This document shows positions 12,182 through 22,487 of a stretch of DNA of 64,000 bases, piece after piece. Each line of letters begins with the position of its first letter. The stretch's first letter is position 1. Source of the stretch: Physcomitrium patens (lineage: Eukaryota; Streptophyta; Bryopsida; Funariales; Funariaceae); assembly GCF_000002425.4 (NCBI RefSeq), contig NC_037260.1:15669372-15733371 (forward strand), written 5' to 3'. A program made the translations under genes and the position numbers. The notes under the pieces were generated by a model. The model did not search any database, had not been told where the DNA came from, and saw only the letters and a list, made by a program, of their open reading frames with translations.

Positions 12182-12472
12182 TTATGCTACTTTGCTGATT
12201 ACAATTTGGGGTGTCATGTCTGCTTCCGAAATCAACGAATCTATTAATACACCATTTTCATATTTCACAGTAACTTCAATTCCAGGTTTCACAATCACAG
12301 TATTCACAATGAGCATAAACAGGATGGCAATCAGGATTATTGGAAACAACGACAACAGAACAGGGTGGGAGGAGGCTAAGATCGGGTCCGAAAACTGGAA
12401 GTGGAATGAACTCCAGTAGATTGACAAAAAGATTGAAAGAAGAAAACTAAGACTTGCGGTGGTCATGGACAA
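12182..12472 (-). CDS. Hypothetical 96-codon ORF with N-terminal hydrophobic segments
   Basis: An open frame from the ATG at 12472 has two hydrophobic stretches (SLSFLLSIFLSIYW near residues 8-21 and VLLSLFPIILIAILFMLIV near 38-56) and a polar tail ending IVISKVA. It lies downstream of the LEA14-like pseudogene on the same strand, at the edge of the GC-richer island. I do not recognise it. It could be a small membrane protein, a 3' exon, or chance. The opposite strand is also open across it, which lowers confidence. Confidence 0.2.
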   Translation of the reverse strand: MSMTTASLSFLLSIFLSIYWSSFHFQFSDPILASSHPVLLSLFPIILIAILFMLIVNTVIVKPGIEVTVKYENGVLIDSLISEADMTPQIVISKVA

Positions 12473-12910
12473 CTACCTGATGGATCAGAATCATGGAGTC
12501 CAAGGAAACCGTAACAGAAAGTTGTTTAGAAAGGCCTAGCCTGTTTTCACCCTGAGCCATTCCCAGATGGCAATTTCAGCGTCGAAATTGAATACCCACA
12601 GTTTGGAACAACATGACATACTTGATCGTTCGGTGCCCACATCATCCGACTTCGTTAGCATCAAGTGGAAATAAACGGAGCTACATTGTATCTAAGCACA
12701 AGAAGTGCGCAGAGTAATGGCAGAGGATTAGTGAAAGAAAGTCCCCACAGTTTGTTTCAAAGCGCCCAGATTTGTTGCTTCACCAAGTTGGCGAGACATG
12801 TACCTCCCTGTAGAATGGTCGCTGGAGATGAGGAACTTGGATCTTAAAGCCTCCACCTTTTCAATCCTGCACCAAGACACACAAACAGACAAGGATTACA
12901 GTTGGATCAT

Positions 12911-14213
12911 TTACCGAATGGTTGATAAGCTTTGCATTGGTTTCACACGAGGGGAAATGAGCTTGCAAATGCTGTTGGTTGTCTTTAACTCATCGTCGTC
13001 TTTGCCCTTCAGTGCAGTCTCACCGGACTTGCTGAACAGCAGATGCATGGGTCCGAATGGGGTGTCGACGCCGACGGATCCCTCCATGGCGTACCCAGTG
13101 CCTCTCCCTCTGAGGATGTCCCACAGAGCACCGCCGAAGTCCTTGGGTCGAAAGGTAATAGGCACCTGCAAGGTACCAGAGCCTTAACCCTTCACCGTAG
13201 TTGCCTCCCAAAGTCTGGCCTTTCCAATAGAAAGGTCTGCAAGCTGCAGATCGTATACGAAAGAATTTATTCCTGAAAGGAGAATTCATGACAGAAAATT
13301 GCCCCCCGTCACTGAAGGTGTCACACTCAGCTTTCGCAATCGGGGGGTCGAACAATCGAAAGTGCTCAAAATTTGACGGATAAAGGATACAGGAAATGAA
13401 GAGAAAAGAAAAGAAAAAATGGTATCAATGTCGAATTTGTTCATGTTCTTGAGAGTCAAATGCAACGTAGCGGAGGTCTCTTCCAGCGAAAGGTGGTCCC
13501 AGTCAATGTAATCCAAGTCTACATCTGGCTTGTGAGGAACGAGAATCTCTCCCTTCTCCTCCAACGGAAGAGTGATCCTTCCAATCACCGGAACATCAAT
13601 CAACAGGGTTACCTGCAGCAACCATTCGCAGTGCTTCCTTCAACTTCCAAGCATTCACCACTCGGTTGCAGACAACTCAAAAGAATCAGATAGAGAGAGG
13701 AACACATAGCATGAAACCTAAAATGCATCCTTAACTCCACATACCTTGCAAACATAGGGCAGCACTTGACCAGGTTAAATGTCGATTAATGTGTCGACGA
13801 TATCTTTATAGATCAGAGTAAGCGGGATCTTCACAATCTCGGAGCTGTGGGCATGAATCGTTCCAGCGTCAGGGATGGTGCCAGAGCAGAGCTTCCTACC
13901 TTCACTCGAGATTTCATAGATGATGTCGATCAGAGGAATGGGGATGGGATTAGGGTTCGTGATCTTCACATCTATGAATACCTCAGCGTGCTTCGTGTCA
14001 ATGTTGAGCACATTGAACCCTGCAATGTCAGCGTCGGGAGTGCCCCAACTTAACAGTTCACCGATGGTCTGACCCGTCGATGAAGCTCATCACTCCACCC
14101 TCCTTGGTCTTGTCTTCCTCCTCTGCAGGCTTATCCGATGCTCGATCTTCAATGGTCACTTCCCCAACGTTCTGTGTCAAAGCCACGACATCCTTCTCTT
14201 CATGGTCCGCCAT
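12911..14213 (-). pseudogene. LEA14-like (LEA_2/WHy domain) desiccation-related protein, decayed
   Basis: Three exons: 13745-14213, 13426-13612 and 12911-13272. Intron 1 (13613-13744) has GT...AG. Intron 2 (13273-13425) has a good acceptor, but its donor reads AT where GT is expected. The acidic N-terminus (MADHEEKDVV) leads to LEA_2 signatures: ITNPNPIPIPLIDI, GTIPDAGTIHAHSSE, LIDVPVIGRITLPLEE, LEETSATLHLTLKNMN, ITFRPKDFGGALWDI and VGVDTPFGPM. About 338 codons fits the plant LEA14-like family with two WHy domains, thought to protect cells during drying. Damage: frameshift near 14065-14085, TAA at 13775-13777 (family K or Q), TAA at 13184-13186, and the lost donor. Most are single transitions. 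A sequencing error could explain the frameshift but not all four. Confidence 0.88.
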
Positions 14214-16535
14214 GATTTGTGTTTTCTAGTCAGCTATTTTCCTGCAGCCATTTGACCCAGCAGGATTAGGCGAGATTGTCCAAAGAACTGTGATCTGGCA
14301 CGTATCCCTAGAAACGACTGAGGTTCCACGCCACAATGGTGCAATGTGAAGCATTAAGTATGTGTTTACAGCGATCGAAGCAGGAGATAAGAATAAGAAA
14401 CCTGGTGTGTTCTAGCACACTGCCACAATGCTACACCTGCACCGAACGACCCACGAAGTTCAGGTAGGTGAAGGCACCAGCCGCGGTTTCCATGGATTGT
14501 AAGCATTGAACAGGTCGGACCTCGGATAATCAACACCACCATTTAGGAGCTAACAGCCAAAATGTGGACGAGCTTCAGCGCAGAACAAGCTTTCTACACT
14601 ATGATAGGCATCCAAAATCATGAAAAAACAAAACTTCCTGTGCTCATGAGACAGCAACGAAGCTAATCCAATCGAAACCGTAAACTTAGCACACAACATA
14701 CATTGGAATATACGAATGGCGAGGGTCAGAAAAGTACGATGATGCAAGCTAGCGCAAAACAAAACACCACCAAAAACACGTACGAAAAGGACTTGAAACC
14801 CACCGCAATCGATCACACCAGTGCTCGCTCTGATCCAACCCCACTATTTGCAACCCAGGAAATGGCGATCGTGCAGTGGATTAACAAAACCACAATGACG
14901 GAGAGCACTTTCTAGAACAGACCCAAAAGCTCGTACAAAGCTCCTCACTGAGGAACAAGTTGAGCTGCAAATAGACGGTAACAGTGCTGGCTGCAGAGCT
15001 ATCGGCTCTCCATCCTTGGATCTCTGGCGCACAGCTTCCAGCTACCACTCGATTCAACGGCAGATCACATCCTGTCTCTAATCCTGCTCTTGACTCTCTT
15101 GAGAGTTCCTAAATTACCGAACTGAGCATTTGGTAGATCAATGAAAAGTAGATACAATGATTTGTAAATGTGTGGTGTGATAGTCTTGATAAATTTCGTT
15201 GGAACGCGTGAAACAAAAAGAAATCCAAACAACAACAACAACGAAGAAGTAGAAGAAGAAAGTGGAAGAAAATAAAATAAAACAAAAATGAAGATAGGTA
15301 AAGAAAAGATACTGTACACATAACTACTATTGTTGCAATCTGATTTTTACGTGAAAGCCGAGTTCTTGGTACCACAAAAATCTGTTGACTTAGAATTCTG
15401 GTTTAAAGAAAGAATCAGAAAGATGAACAACACACAAAATGCACAAACCCAATTAAAGGAACGACGGACGAAGAACAGTGCAACCAATTGCGTCGGAGCT
15501 GCCGCTGCTGCCGCCGTCCCTCCCCGGACGTCACCATGCGTCTTGAATTGGACTGGCAGCAGCCCTTAATCAAATTGAGCATGCATTGTGCATTCCGTAA
15601 ACTCGGATTTGATGAAACATGAACCCATCTTCTAAAGGGTTGAACCGCGGAGCACCGATTCCCCCACACCCGCTGGAAGGATTTATCACAGTCGCCCGGG
15701 AATTCCTCACACCAGGGCTCAATCGCCTCAAACGTGCTGTGGCGGCGCTCATTCCCCACAGCTTGCGAGAAATTGTCGTCGGAGGAGGACGGCTCTTGAC
15801 CAGTCTCGCACGTACAGTTCGACAATTTCCTGCAGGTAAGGCCATTGATCGAGCTCCCCACCTGGACCGAGTCATGCCTCAACTTCAGAACTCCCACTCG
15901 TTTGCATCGTGATTGGCGCAACCCTACCAGGAATTAGTACACTTTCGCAGCTCGGTTACGCAATTGTCCTGGACCGGTGGCAGTTTGTGTGCGCCAGCGA
16001 TCAAGGAATGGCTACTTTCCAAAGTGGGTTTATGGTGAAACCCGACCGGCCTTGAATCCACTCACCGCGGGACGATTTCCCAGAAACGAATCCATTGCGT
16101 TCAACCAACTGGGCAAATGGTGAGTGCATCGTCTCCTTACTTCGTCAATTTTTTTCTTGTCCTGGCATTGAATCTCCGGTATAATTTGGGTACCTCATTT
16201 GCTGCCCCTGTTTGATCGCTTCTTGTGGACGAGGCTCGCTCGCTGCCGTAGTGATCTTTTTGAGAATAATGCTACACTGAGCGAGTCCCCAGAACGTTGC
16301 TGTGCCATTTCTCACTGTCCACGGTTTATTCTCCAGAGCCTTGTTCTGGGAGTGAGACCGCAAGCCATGGCCATTTAGGGTGTCATTGGTAAGTTTGCGA
16401 TGTAGTTGAGTTTCTTCGTTTCGCTGTTGAAACCTTGTAGAAATTGGTTTGTCGCAGATACTAGAGTGGGTTTGAACGTGGGTTCAACATGGTGGGATTC
16501 GTTGTGGTGGCAGAGTGAGCGTCTAGTGATCGGAG
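14214..16535. other. Host intergenic/UTR sequence
   Basis: GC-richer than its surroundings, with overlapping open frames on both strands (for example 15415-15921 minus and 15619-15912 plus). None shows a recognisable domain, so I call none. The region separates the minus-strand LEA14-like gene from the plus-strand small ORF at 16580 and may hold a divergent promoter and 5' UTR exons. A likely 5'-UTR splice acceptor (CTGCAG on the minus strand) is about 30 bases before the LEA start. Confidence 0.5.
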
Positions 16536-16562
16536 GAGGCGAGGCGAGGCGAGGGGAGGGAG
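16536..16562 (+). repeat. GAGGC purine-rich short tandem repeat
   Basis: GGAGGCGAGGCGAGGCGAGG-type units run up to 20 bases before the small ORF at 16580. This resembles purine-rich 5' leaders of plant genes and may be a promoter or leader element. Confidence 0.5.
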
Positions 16563-16579
16563 GCAGCGAGAGTTGAATT

Positions 16580-16726
16580 ATGAAGCCGGGTTGGGATTTT
16601 TTGTACTGGTTTGCCGGCGCGGTGTGGAAGCGCCTGATACGGTGGATTGAGAATTGCTTGAACACCGCGGTCATCGTTGCAGACGCGCTCCGTGAGGGCG
16701 ACATTGAGCTACTTCGAGTTGCTTAA
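16580..16726 (+). CDS. Possible 48-residue microprotein, Trp-rich N-terminus
   Basis: ATG at 16580 to TAA at 16724-16726. The product starts MKPGWDFLYWFAGAVWKRLI and ends REGDIELLRVA. It has five Trp in the first 22 residues, a hydrophobic or amphipathic core (TAVIVADAL) and an acidic then basic tail, which does not look like random translation. A purine-rich leader precedes it, and a splice-donor-like GTAAGA follows at 16735, suggesting a spliced plus-strand transcript. I do not recognise the family. Alternatives are an upstream ORF of a longer transcript or chance. A 109-codon minus-strand frame overlaps it (16375-16704) but is low-complexity and unlike a protein. Confidence 0.4.
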   Translation: MKPGWDFLYWFAGAVWKRLIRWIENCLNTAVIVADALREGDIELLRVA

Positions 16727-18507
16727 ACCACATCAGTAAGATACGTAAAGCTCGAATTTGCAAAATGCAACCTCTTCTGCGTTGTGATTCTGTTTGACTG
16801 CTTCTCTACCAGCTGACCTTTACGGAATTTGGGTTCGGGCTTCATCGCTTCTTTACACATCTTGTGTGCTCGTCTGAAAATTTGTGGTGGTGCATCAGGC
16901 TTAACAGACTCTCGTCCTCCATTTCAAAACCGGAAACAGTTGATGCTCTTCGTATACAGTGGTCTCCCATGAGTGAATTTTCGCATTTCATGGCATCTGC
17001 TTGGAATTCTCTGATGGATAGTATACCATCGTTAAACGAAGTCTTATGGTCCCTCCTCTTGTTATTGCTGTGTCAGCGCCGCTGTATTAGACGATTCTCA
17101 TGAGCTAAGGCATTGTGACGGTTTTTATCACCAGTAGATCTGTCCCGTCGCCAGTTCGTCAAAACAATCTTTCATTAGGGGAGCTTGTGTGGGGATCTGA
17201 ATCTTGACCTTTGAGAAGTTGAACATGATAGACAGTTTTCGTGAGCACAAGAAGGGGATCAGATGGTCACTAGAACGTCAGTGCATGACACTCGAAGGAT
17301 TCAGTGAACAGAAAACATAATCCGTAGTTACCATCAAAACCATGGGAATTGTGGGGACCAGAGAGTGCAATTCGTTAATTTGTTTAGTTTACGTTAGATT
17401 ATTATATTCAAAACCTACATTTGCATGACTTTTTAGACTGATGAATGTGTTTGTAAGCCAGTCATTTCTCGTTCACTGATTAATTATTCCATAAGGCGTA
17501 GTTGTGTAAGAAAACCTGAACCTTCACAACAATGTTTTATTTTTAATGTTTTATTTCTGGTTTATGTTCTCAGTTCGATGGTTGGCAAATAGCTCATTCC
17601 GCAAGACTTAAGAGAGGACTTGGAAATTCATGGCGAGCAACAGGGGATGTCATTCAACTCGCAGCTAGCGAGAACTGTAATAGTTTTTGTCCAAGTTAAC
17701 GGCAGCTCACGCACAGAATATTAGCAGAAGGCTGAATATATATCGTTGGCTTTGTACGGGTCTTGAAGGGCGTGGCCTCATTGCTTCTGCAGGCAATGAG
17801 AATAGAAGCTCCAGCATGTACCACACAGCTCACGGCTATGGCTATTCTTTGCTGCAATGAGCACAGTATTCATACCTTATCATTCCGATTCTGCGATTAA
17901 TTAAACCGGTAATTCATCCTGTGGAGTGATGGCCATAACAATTATGTCCAGAAGCACAGAATTTGGTGCGAATGAAGTTTTTTTATATTGAAACCTGTGG
18001 AATAAAAAACAGATTTATGTCCTGAGGATTCATGACTTCTAATTGTAGAGGGTGGAAGGAAATCCATCCGGAAAAAAGTGTGATGCTTTTTTTGCTATAT
18101 TTGTGGGTGCTCTCTCAGAGTGGTCTGTTTGGTGCTTCATTCGAGATGAACTCCCAGTTCTTAATTTAGTTCCATGTCCAGCCAATCATAGGATATATTT
18201 GCATCTTCAACCTCGCTGTGTCAATTAACCTTATTTTTTATGATAACCACGTGACTAGGAGGACCTGCCATGCAATCTCTTCAGCTTTTTCAAGGTTAGT
18301 AATCCGTTCCTGGGGGGCAGGCCCTCCGACTTTGAGCCTCCTTACATCTGTCGCGTTGAATTCCGCTCAATCATGTGCTTAGAAATTGCTTTCACTGGCA
18401 GACATCACAGCAGTGATGTGACTTCAATGTACTCAATTACATGTGTCTCAGTGTGTCTATATTTATGCAACTATATACAATTTTATACAAAACAGTACAT
18501 AAGATTC

Positions 18508-18510
<3 letters not shown>
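16727..18510. other. Host sequence, no confident gene
   Basis: Moderate GC. A 79-codon plus-strand frame at 16864-17103 ends with a Leu-rich stretch and could be an exon, but nothing identifies it. The rest could be a non-coding transcript, introns or intergenic DNA; nothing else is supported. Confidence 0.4.

Positions 18511-18512
<2 letters not shown>

Positions 18513-18539
<27 letters not shown>
18513..18539. repeat. (AT)n microsatellite
   Basis: An uninterrupted AT dinucleotide run of about 13 units near the end of the host island. Confidence 0.95.
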
Positions 18540-19854
18540 ACCAGTTTTGTAAATAGTTTTATATAATCTTATGAATGATTTCGTATGTACGTTTGTATGT
18601 AATGCTGGTATGTTTGTGAATTGAGGAGTTTGACAACAAGTGAGCGGTATATGCAATTCTGCAAAGAAAGTTAGGAAGTTCTTCATGGAGTTGTGTGTTA
18701 TACCTGCATTGGTTTCATTTGTCTTTCTTTATTCACCCAAAAATTTGTGTTCCTTAACGTCTTGGCTTTGTTTTGATGTCATTCTAAAGAAGAAAAAATA
18801 GAATTTGTATATATAATTGGTAAAAATCCTCTTATTTAACATAAATATTAAAATTGAAGAAAATGTTTCTTACCAACTCCAATCCATGTTGATTATCATG
18901 CTTTTAATTACAATTCAACAACCAAATTTAGTTGCATGTTATTATTGAAAGAATATTTTATAATCCAAAACTTTAAATATAAGACTCTTGATTATAATAA
19001 GAAGAATATTATTATCTTTGTGACATTTTTTATATTTTTAAAAGTAAGACTTATAAACATTAGAAACTAAATAGTGCATATAATTAAACTCATACAACTT
19101 TTAGAATTGGATCATATAATGAAGTTGAGCTATTTTTATATGAATTTTTGTAAATAAATATTTATTATCATAATACTTTTCAAATAAATAAAAGAGTTTC
19201 TAGGTAGACACTTTTTACTACGTAGACAACTCCTATACTATGTACCTTTGTATAAACACATTAAAACTCCTATTTAAATTAAAAAAATATGTAAAATAAA
19301 TTTATAATTAAAAATTCTCTATATAAAAATAATATTCTTTTGAAAGTGAATGAAAAATCACATGAATGTTATTATATGTTTTTCTTAAAAATTAAAAAAT
19401 TTATATAAATTATTACACATAAATATTTCATTATAAATTTACCTTAACTTTTTTTGTATAAATAAGAGTTTTACTATGTGTATGCACTAGTGCATGGCAC
19501 AAGGAGGAGAGGAAGGTGTCTGCTTAGTTGAAAGAGGTTGTTTACCTCGTAGTTTCTGTAAATAAATTAAAAATATATATATTTTTTAATTATAAAAATC
19601 ATTTTTGTAATTTTAACATCTTTAATAAATAATAAATAACCTGTTTTATAAATTTTAAAATTTTAAAATACATGCATATATTTTTACAATTGCTAATTAA
19701 AATATATAATAATACTAGTTTGAAACCACAATTTTTGTACACATAAAAATAAATATTATATTTAGAAAGTTTTTATATACTATTGAACTTTTTTAGCCAC
19801 ATGAAATTTTAAAAAAAAAAAGAAAAAGGAAAAAAAATTGTACTTTTAATATCC
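18540..19854. other. AT-rich spacer
   Basis: Composition falls sharply to very AT-rich after about 18790. No coding or repeat family was recognised. It ends at the target site of A3. Confidence 0.5.
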
Positions 19855-19859
19855 TGTAG
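19855..19859 (+). other. Target-site duplication of A3 (left copy TGTAG)
   Basis: Identical to 26255-26259 on the other side of the element; five bases is the usual Ty3 duplication length. Confidence 0.92.
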
Positions 19860-20203
19860 TGTCACGGCCATAATCATGTAAGCTAATAATTACATATAGA
19901 AGTAGGTAGAAGTAAGTAAAAGTAGGTAAAAGTAAGTTAATTCTATAATATTTAATATGAAAGCTTCCTAGAAACTTCTTAGACGCTGCTTTGACTTCAT
20001 AGGTGTCTTTAATTGACTTTTTGGATTAGAAATGTGGTCAACAAGTTGGCCATGTGCCACATAAGTTGTTAGCTTGAAGATCAAACTAACTATATGGCCC
20101 ACACGTAGAAAAACTTGCCTTGTAAGTCAAGGCATGTGTCCTACAAAGTCAACACATATTGGAGGTCCTATAGAGCGTCGTCACGTAGCCCCTAGTTAGA
20201 TAA

Positions 20204-20213
20204 TATATATAGA
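20204..20213 (+). promoter_or_regulatory. LTR TATA box
   Basis: TATATATAGAGAC-type core just upstream of the hairpin, kept in the 3' LTR (about 26037-26046) and in A1 and A4. Transcription should start about 25-30 bases downstream, inside or just after the hairpin. Confidence 0.65.
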
Positions 20214-20243
20214 GACAAGAGTGAAGGCTTCTTCACTCTTGTC
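20214..20243 (+). promoter_or_regulatory. Perfect 13-bp-stem hairpin at expected transcript start
   Basis: GACAAGAGTGAAG, loop GCTT, CTTCACTCTTGTC. The same hairpin is at 26048-26077, and versions with paired changes occur in A1, A2 and A4. Its place after the TATA box would put it at or near the 5' end of element RNA, or make it a palindromic protein site on DNA. Confidence 0.6.
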
Positions 20244-20440
20244 AACTCCTTTCTTGCTTCTAGTCTAGTTTCAAGGGTCTCTAGTTTTCTTGTCTTTTGG
20301 CAATAGCCATTTCAGTTTCTCTTTCAATATATATACTTGTTTATATATAATTTGTTACCTCTCTTTGAGTGAAGGCTCACTTGTCTGAATTATTTTTTCA
20401 TCGAGTTCTTGTCCTTGATAAATTGACAAGAGTACACCTA

Positions 20441-20452
20441 CAATATCAGAGC
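20441..20452 (+). other. Primer-binding site (initiator Met tRNA)
   Basis: CAATATCAGAGC against the plant initiator-Met primer site TGGTATCAGAGC: nine matches, with the first three bases changed. It lies 20 bases after the LTR end. Confidence 0.7.
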
Positions 20453-20632
20453 TTTGTCTAATCTTGATTAAGAGTGGATTACCCCTTTTTCTTGATAAGA
20501 TATAAGCGTATTAGAAGTTGCGGATTACCCTCTTCTAAACTGATATTGTCCTTAGTATTTTCTTTGTCCGCAAGTCCTCTCTTCTATTTGTCTTGAGCGA
20601 TATTAGACATCTTCTCTCTTCTAAGTGTTATC

Positions 20633-21590
20633 ATGGCAGAACTTCTTGAAATAAAGAGTGCAATGGCACAAATGCAAGAGCAATTGAGAGAGTTAATGCT
20701 TGCAATGCATCAACTCAATTTACCACCACAAGGAGCAATAAGATTGGTAGGAAGTGAAGATATAGAAATGGTTGGAGCTGCTTCAACATCTGCACCAAAC
20801 CATGTCCTTTCTCCTATGGTGGAACGCCCTTCAAATGTTAGAGAACCAAGAATTGCTCTACCCAAGAAGTTTGATGGCACAAGATCCAAGTTTCAAGGAT
20901 TTATTAATCAAGTACAACTTGTGATTGAACTTCAACCCCAAAGCTATCAAACTCCAGGATCACAAGTTAGATTCATTGGTACGCTTCTTTCAGGTTCAGC
21001 ACTATCGTGGTTTTCGTCTTTTCTTGAACGACGAGATCCAATATTGGATAATCTAGAGGCTTTTTTGGCGGAATTTTGATCCATGCATGGAGGATATGAT
21101 GTAATTCGTGTTGCAACTAATAAGATCCGTATTTTACTAGAAGGCAATCGATCGGTAATGTTATATGCTTCACAATTTTGACAACTTGCAACTGATATCA
21201 AGTAGGATGATTGTGCACTTATTAGCCAATTTCTCTACGGATTACAATATGAGATAAAAAAATTAATGCTCAACTTACCTAATCCTCAAACATTGAGTCA
21301 AGCAATTGACTTTGCTGTAAAGTGCGACAATCGTCTTTTTGAATTCCGATCTGAGAAGCATACAAGTGGACCTCAACGTTACTAGAATTCAATAGCAACA
21401 CCAACACTTCTTCAACACATACATTCGGAAGTAGAGGATATGCAAATTGATGCAATACGTTTCAAATATCTTACTGAGGAAGAAAAGACTCGTCATCGTC
21501 AAGAGGATTATGTTTATATTGTGGAGAACCAAAGCACACTGCTTAACATTGTCCAAAGAAATGAGGCAATCACAAAATGAGGAGTATGGC
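20633..21590 (+). pseudogene. A3 gag
   Basis: ATG at 20633. The first 148 codons are open (MAELLEIKSAMAQMQEQL; PSNVREPRIALPKKFDGTRSKF; FIGTLLSGSALSWFSSFLERRDPILDN), a typical Ty3 capsid region. The first stop is TGA at 21077, then TGA near 21179 and TAG near 21203; most look like CGA-to-TGA or TGG-to-TAG changes. At 21511-21552 a CX2CX4HX4C zinc knuckle is readable, but in a frame different from the capsid and with TAA at 21544-21546. The knuckle would bind element RNA for packaging. Not functional as it stands. Confidence 0.9.
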
Positions 21591-21644
21591 TGTGAAAGAA
21601 GATAATATGTCGGAAAACGAGTTTGTCCAGCTACAATAGGGACC

Positions 21645-22487
21645 GTGTGGCTGGAACCTTGCACAACTTCTAGTAAAGGTCCTATTCTCTCCTCAGAGCC
21701 CTCTCCTTGTTTTACATTAAATGTTATTTTAGGACCTAAACATTACAAAGTCTCTGCCTTGTTAGATTCAAGAGCCTCAACGTGTTTTTTAGATGAAGAA
21801 TTTACTAAAAGACATAGCATATCTTTAGTAAAGAAAACTAAATCTGTTCATGTAGAAGTCATAGATGGTCGTCCATTATCTTCTAGAGATATTACTCACA
21901 AAACCCTTCCTATAGAAGTAATAATCAATGGCCATAATAGTTTTATAGTATTTAATATCATTAGATCTCCCTCTAATCCAGTCATTTTAGATTTATCGTG
22001 GTTAGAAAAATACAACCCTCAAATAGACTGGATTTCTCGAACTCTCACTTTTTCTAAAAGTATAACTAACAGTGTAGTTAAGGAAGTAGAGAGTCATAAG
22101 TCCAGTTCAATTAAGCCCGTATTTATAGGTACAAAAGCTTTCTTGCATGCTGCTATAAAAGAATCACCATACATTATTTATGCTACACCCGTTTCTACTA
22201 GTGAAAAGACTTCAAGTGGCATTCTAAGCCAATATCAAGAATTTCAAGATGTATTTGAAAAAAAGAATGCGGATACACTCATGGAACATCGTCCCTATGA
22301 TTGCTCAATTGACCTTCAAGAAAGAGCACAACCGCCATTCGAACCAATCTATAGTTTATCACAAAATGAGTTGGCTGAACTCAAGGAGTATATTGAAGAA
22401 AATCTAGCCAAGAATTTTATACGCCATTCTAAATCTCTAGCAGGAGCTCCAATTCTATTTGTGAAGAAAAAAGATGGATCATTGTAG
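21645..22487 (+). pseudogene. A3 protease region and RT N-terminus
   Basis: 280 open codons. Protease active site at residues 41-43 is D-S-R (AGA at 21771-21773), where retroviral-type aspartic proteases need D-S/T-G, so it should be inactive. Conserved blocks FLDEEFTKRH and VILDLSWLEKYNPQIDW follow. The last ~90 residues are the linker and RT N-terminus ([34 protein letters not shown]), ending at TAG 22485-22487 where A5 keeps Arg ([14 protein letters not shown]). Confidence 0.9.

Larger units (their letters stand above)
19860..20420 (+). repeat. 5' LTR of A3 (561 bp)
   Basis: Starts TGTCACGG and ends TTGATA (the 3' LTR ends TTGACA). It carries the promoter: a TATA box, a hairpin at the expected transcript start, and a U5-like tail. 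It matches the LTRs of A1, A2 and A4. Confidence 0.95.

Noticed and set aside
13020..13355. Open frames overlapping the LEA14-like exons on both strands
   Set aside because: They lie in other frames of the recognisable exons and lack the LEA_2 motifs.
15415..15921. 168-codon minus-strand frame in the host island
   Set aside because: No domain, Cys/Arg/Ser-rich composition typical of antisense reading of GC-rich DNA, and several overlapping frames on both strands.
16375..16704. 109-codon minus-strand frame over the small ORF
   Set aside because: Low-complexity Ser/Pro/His content; the plus-strand 48-codon frame looks more protein-like.
16864..17103. 79-codon plus-strand frame with a Leu-rich stretch
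   Set aside because: Could be an exon, but no domain, splice evidence or conservation can be shown.
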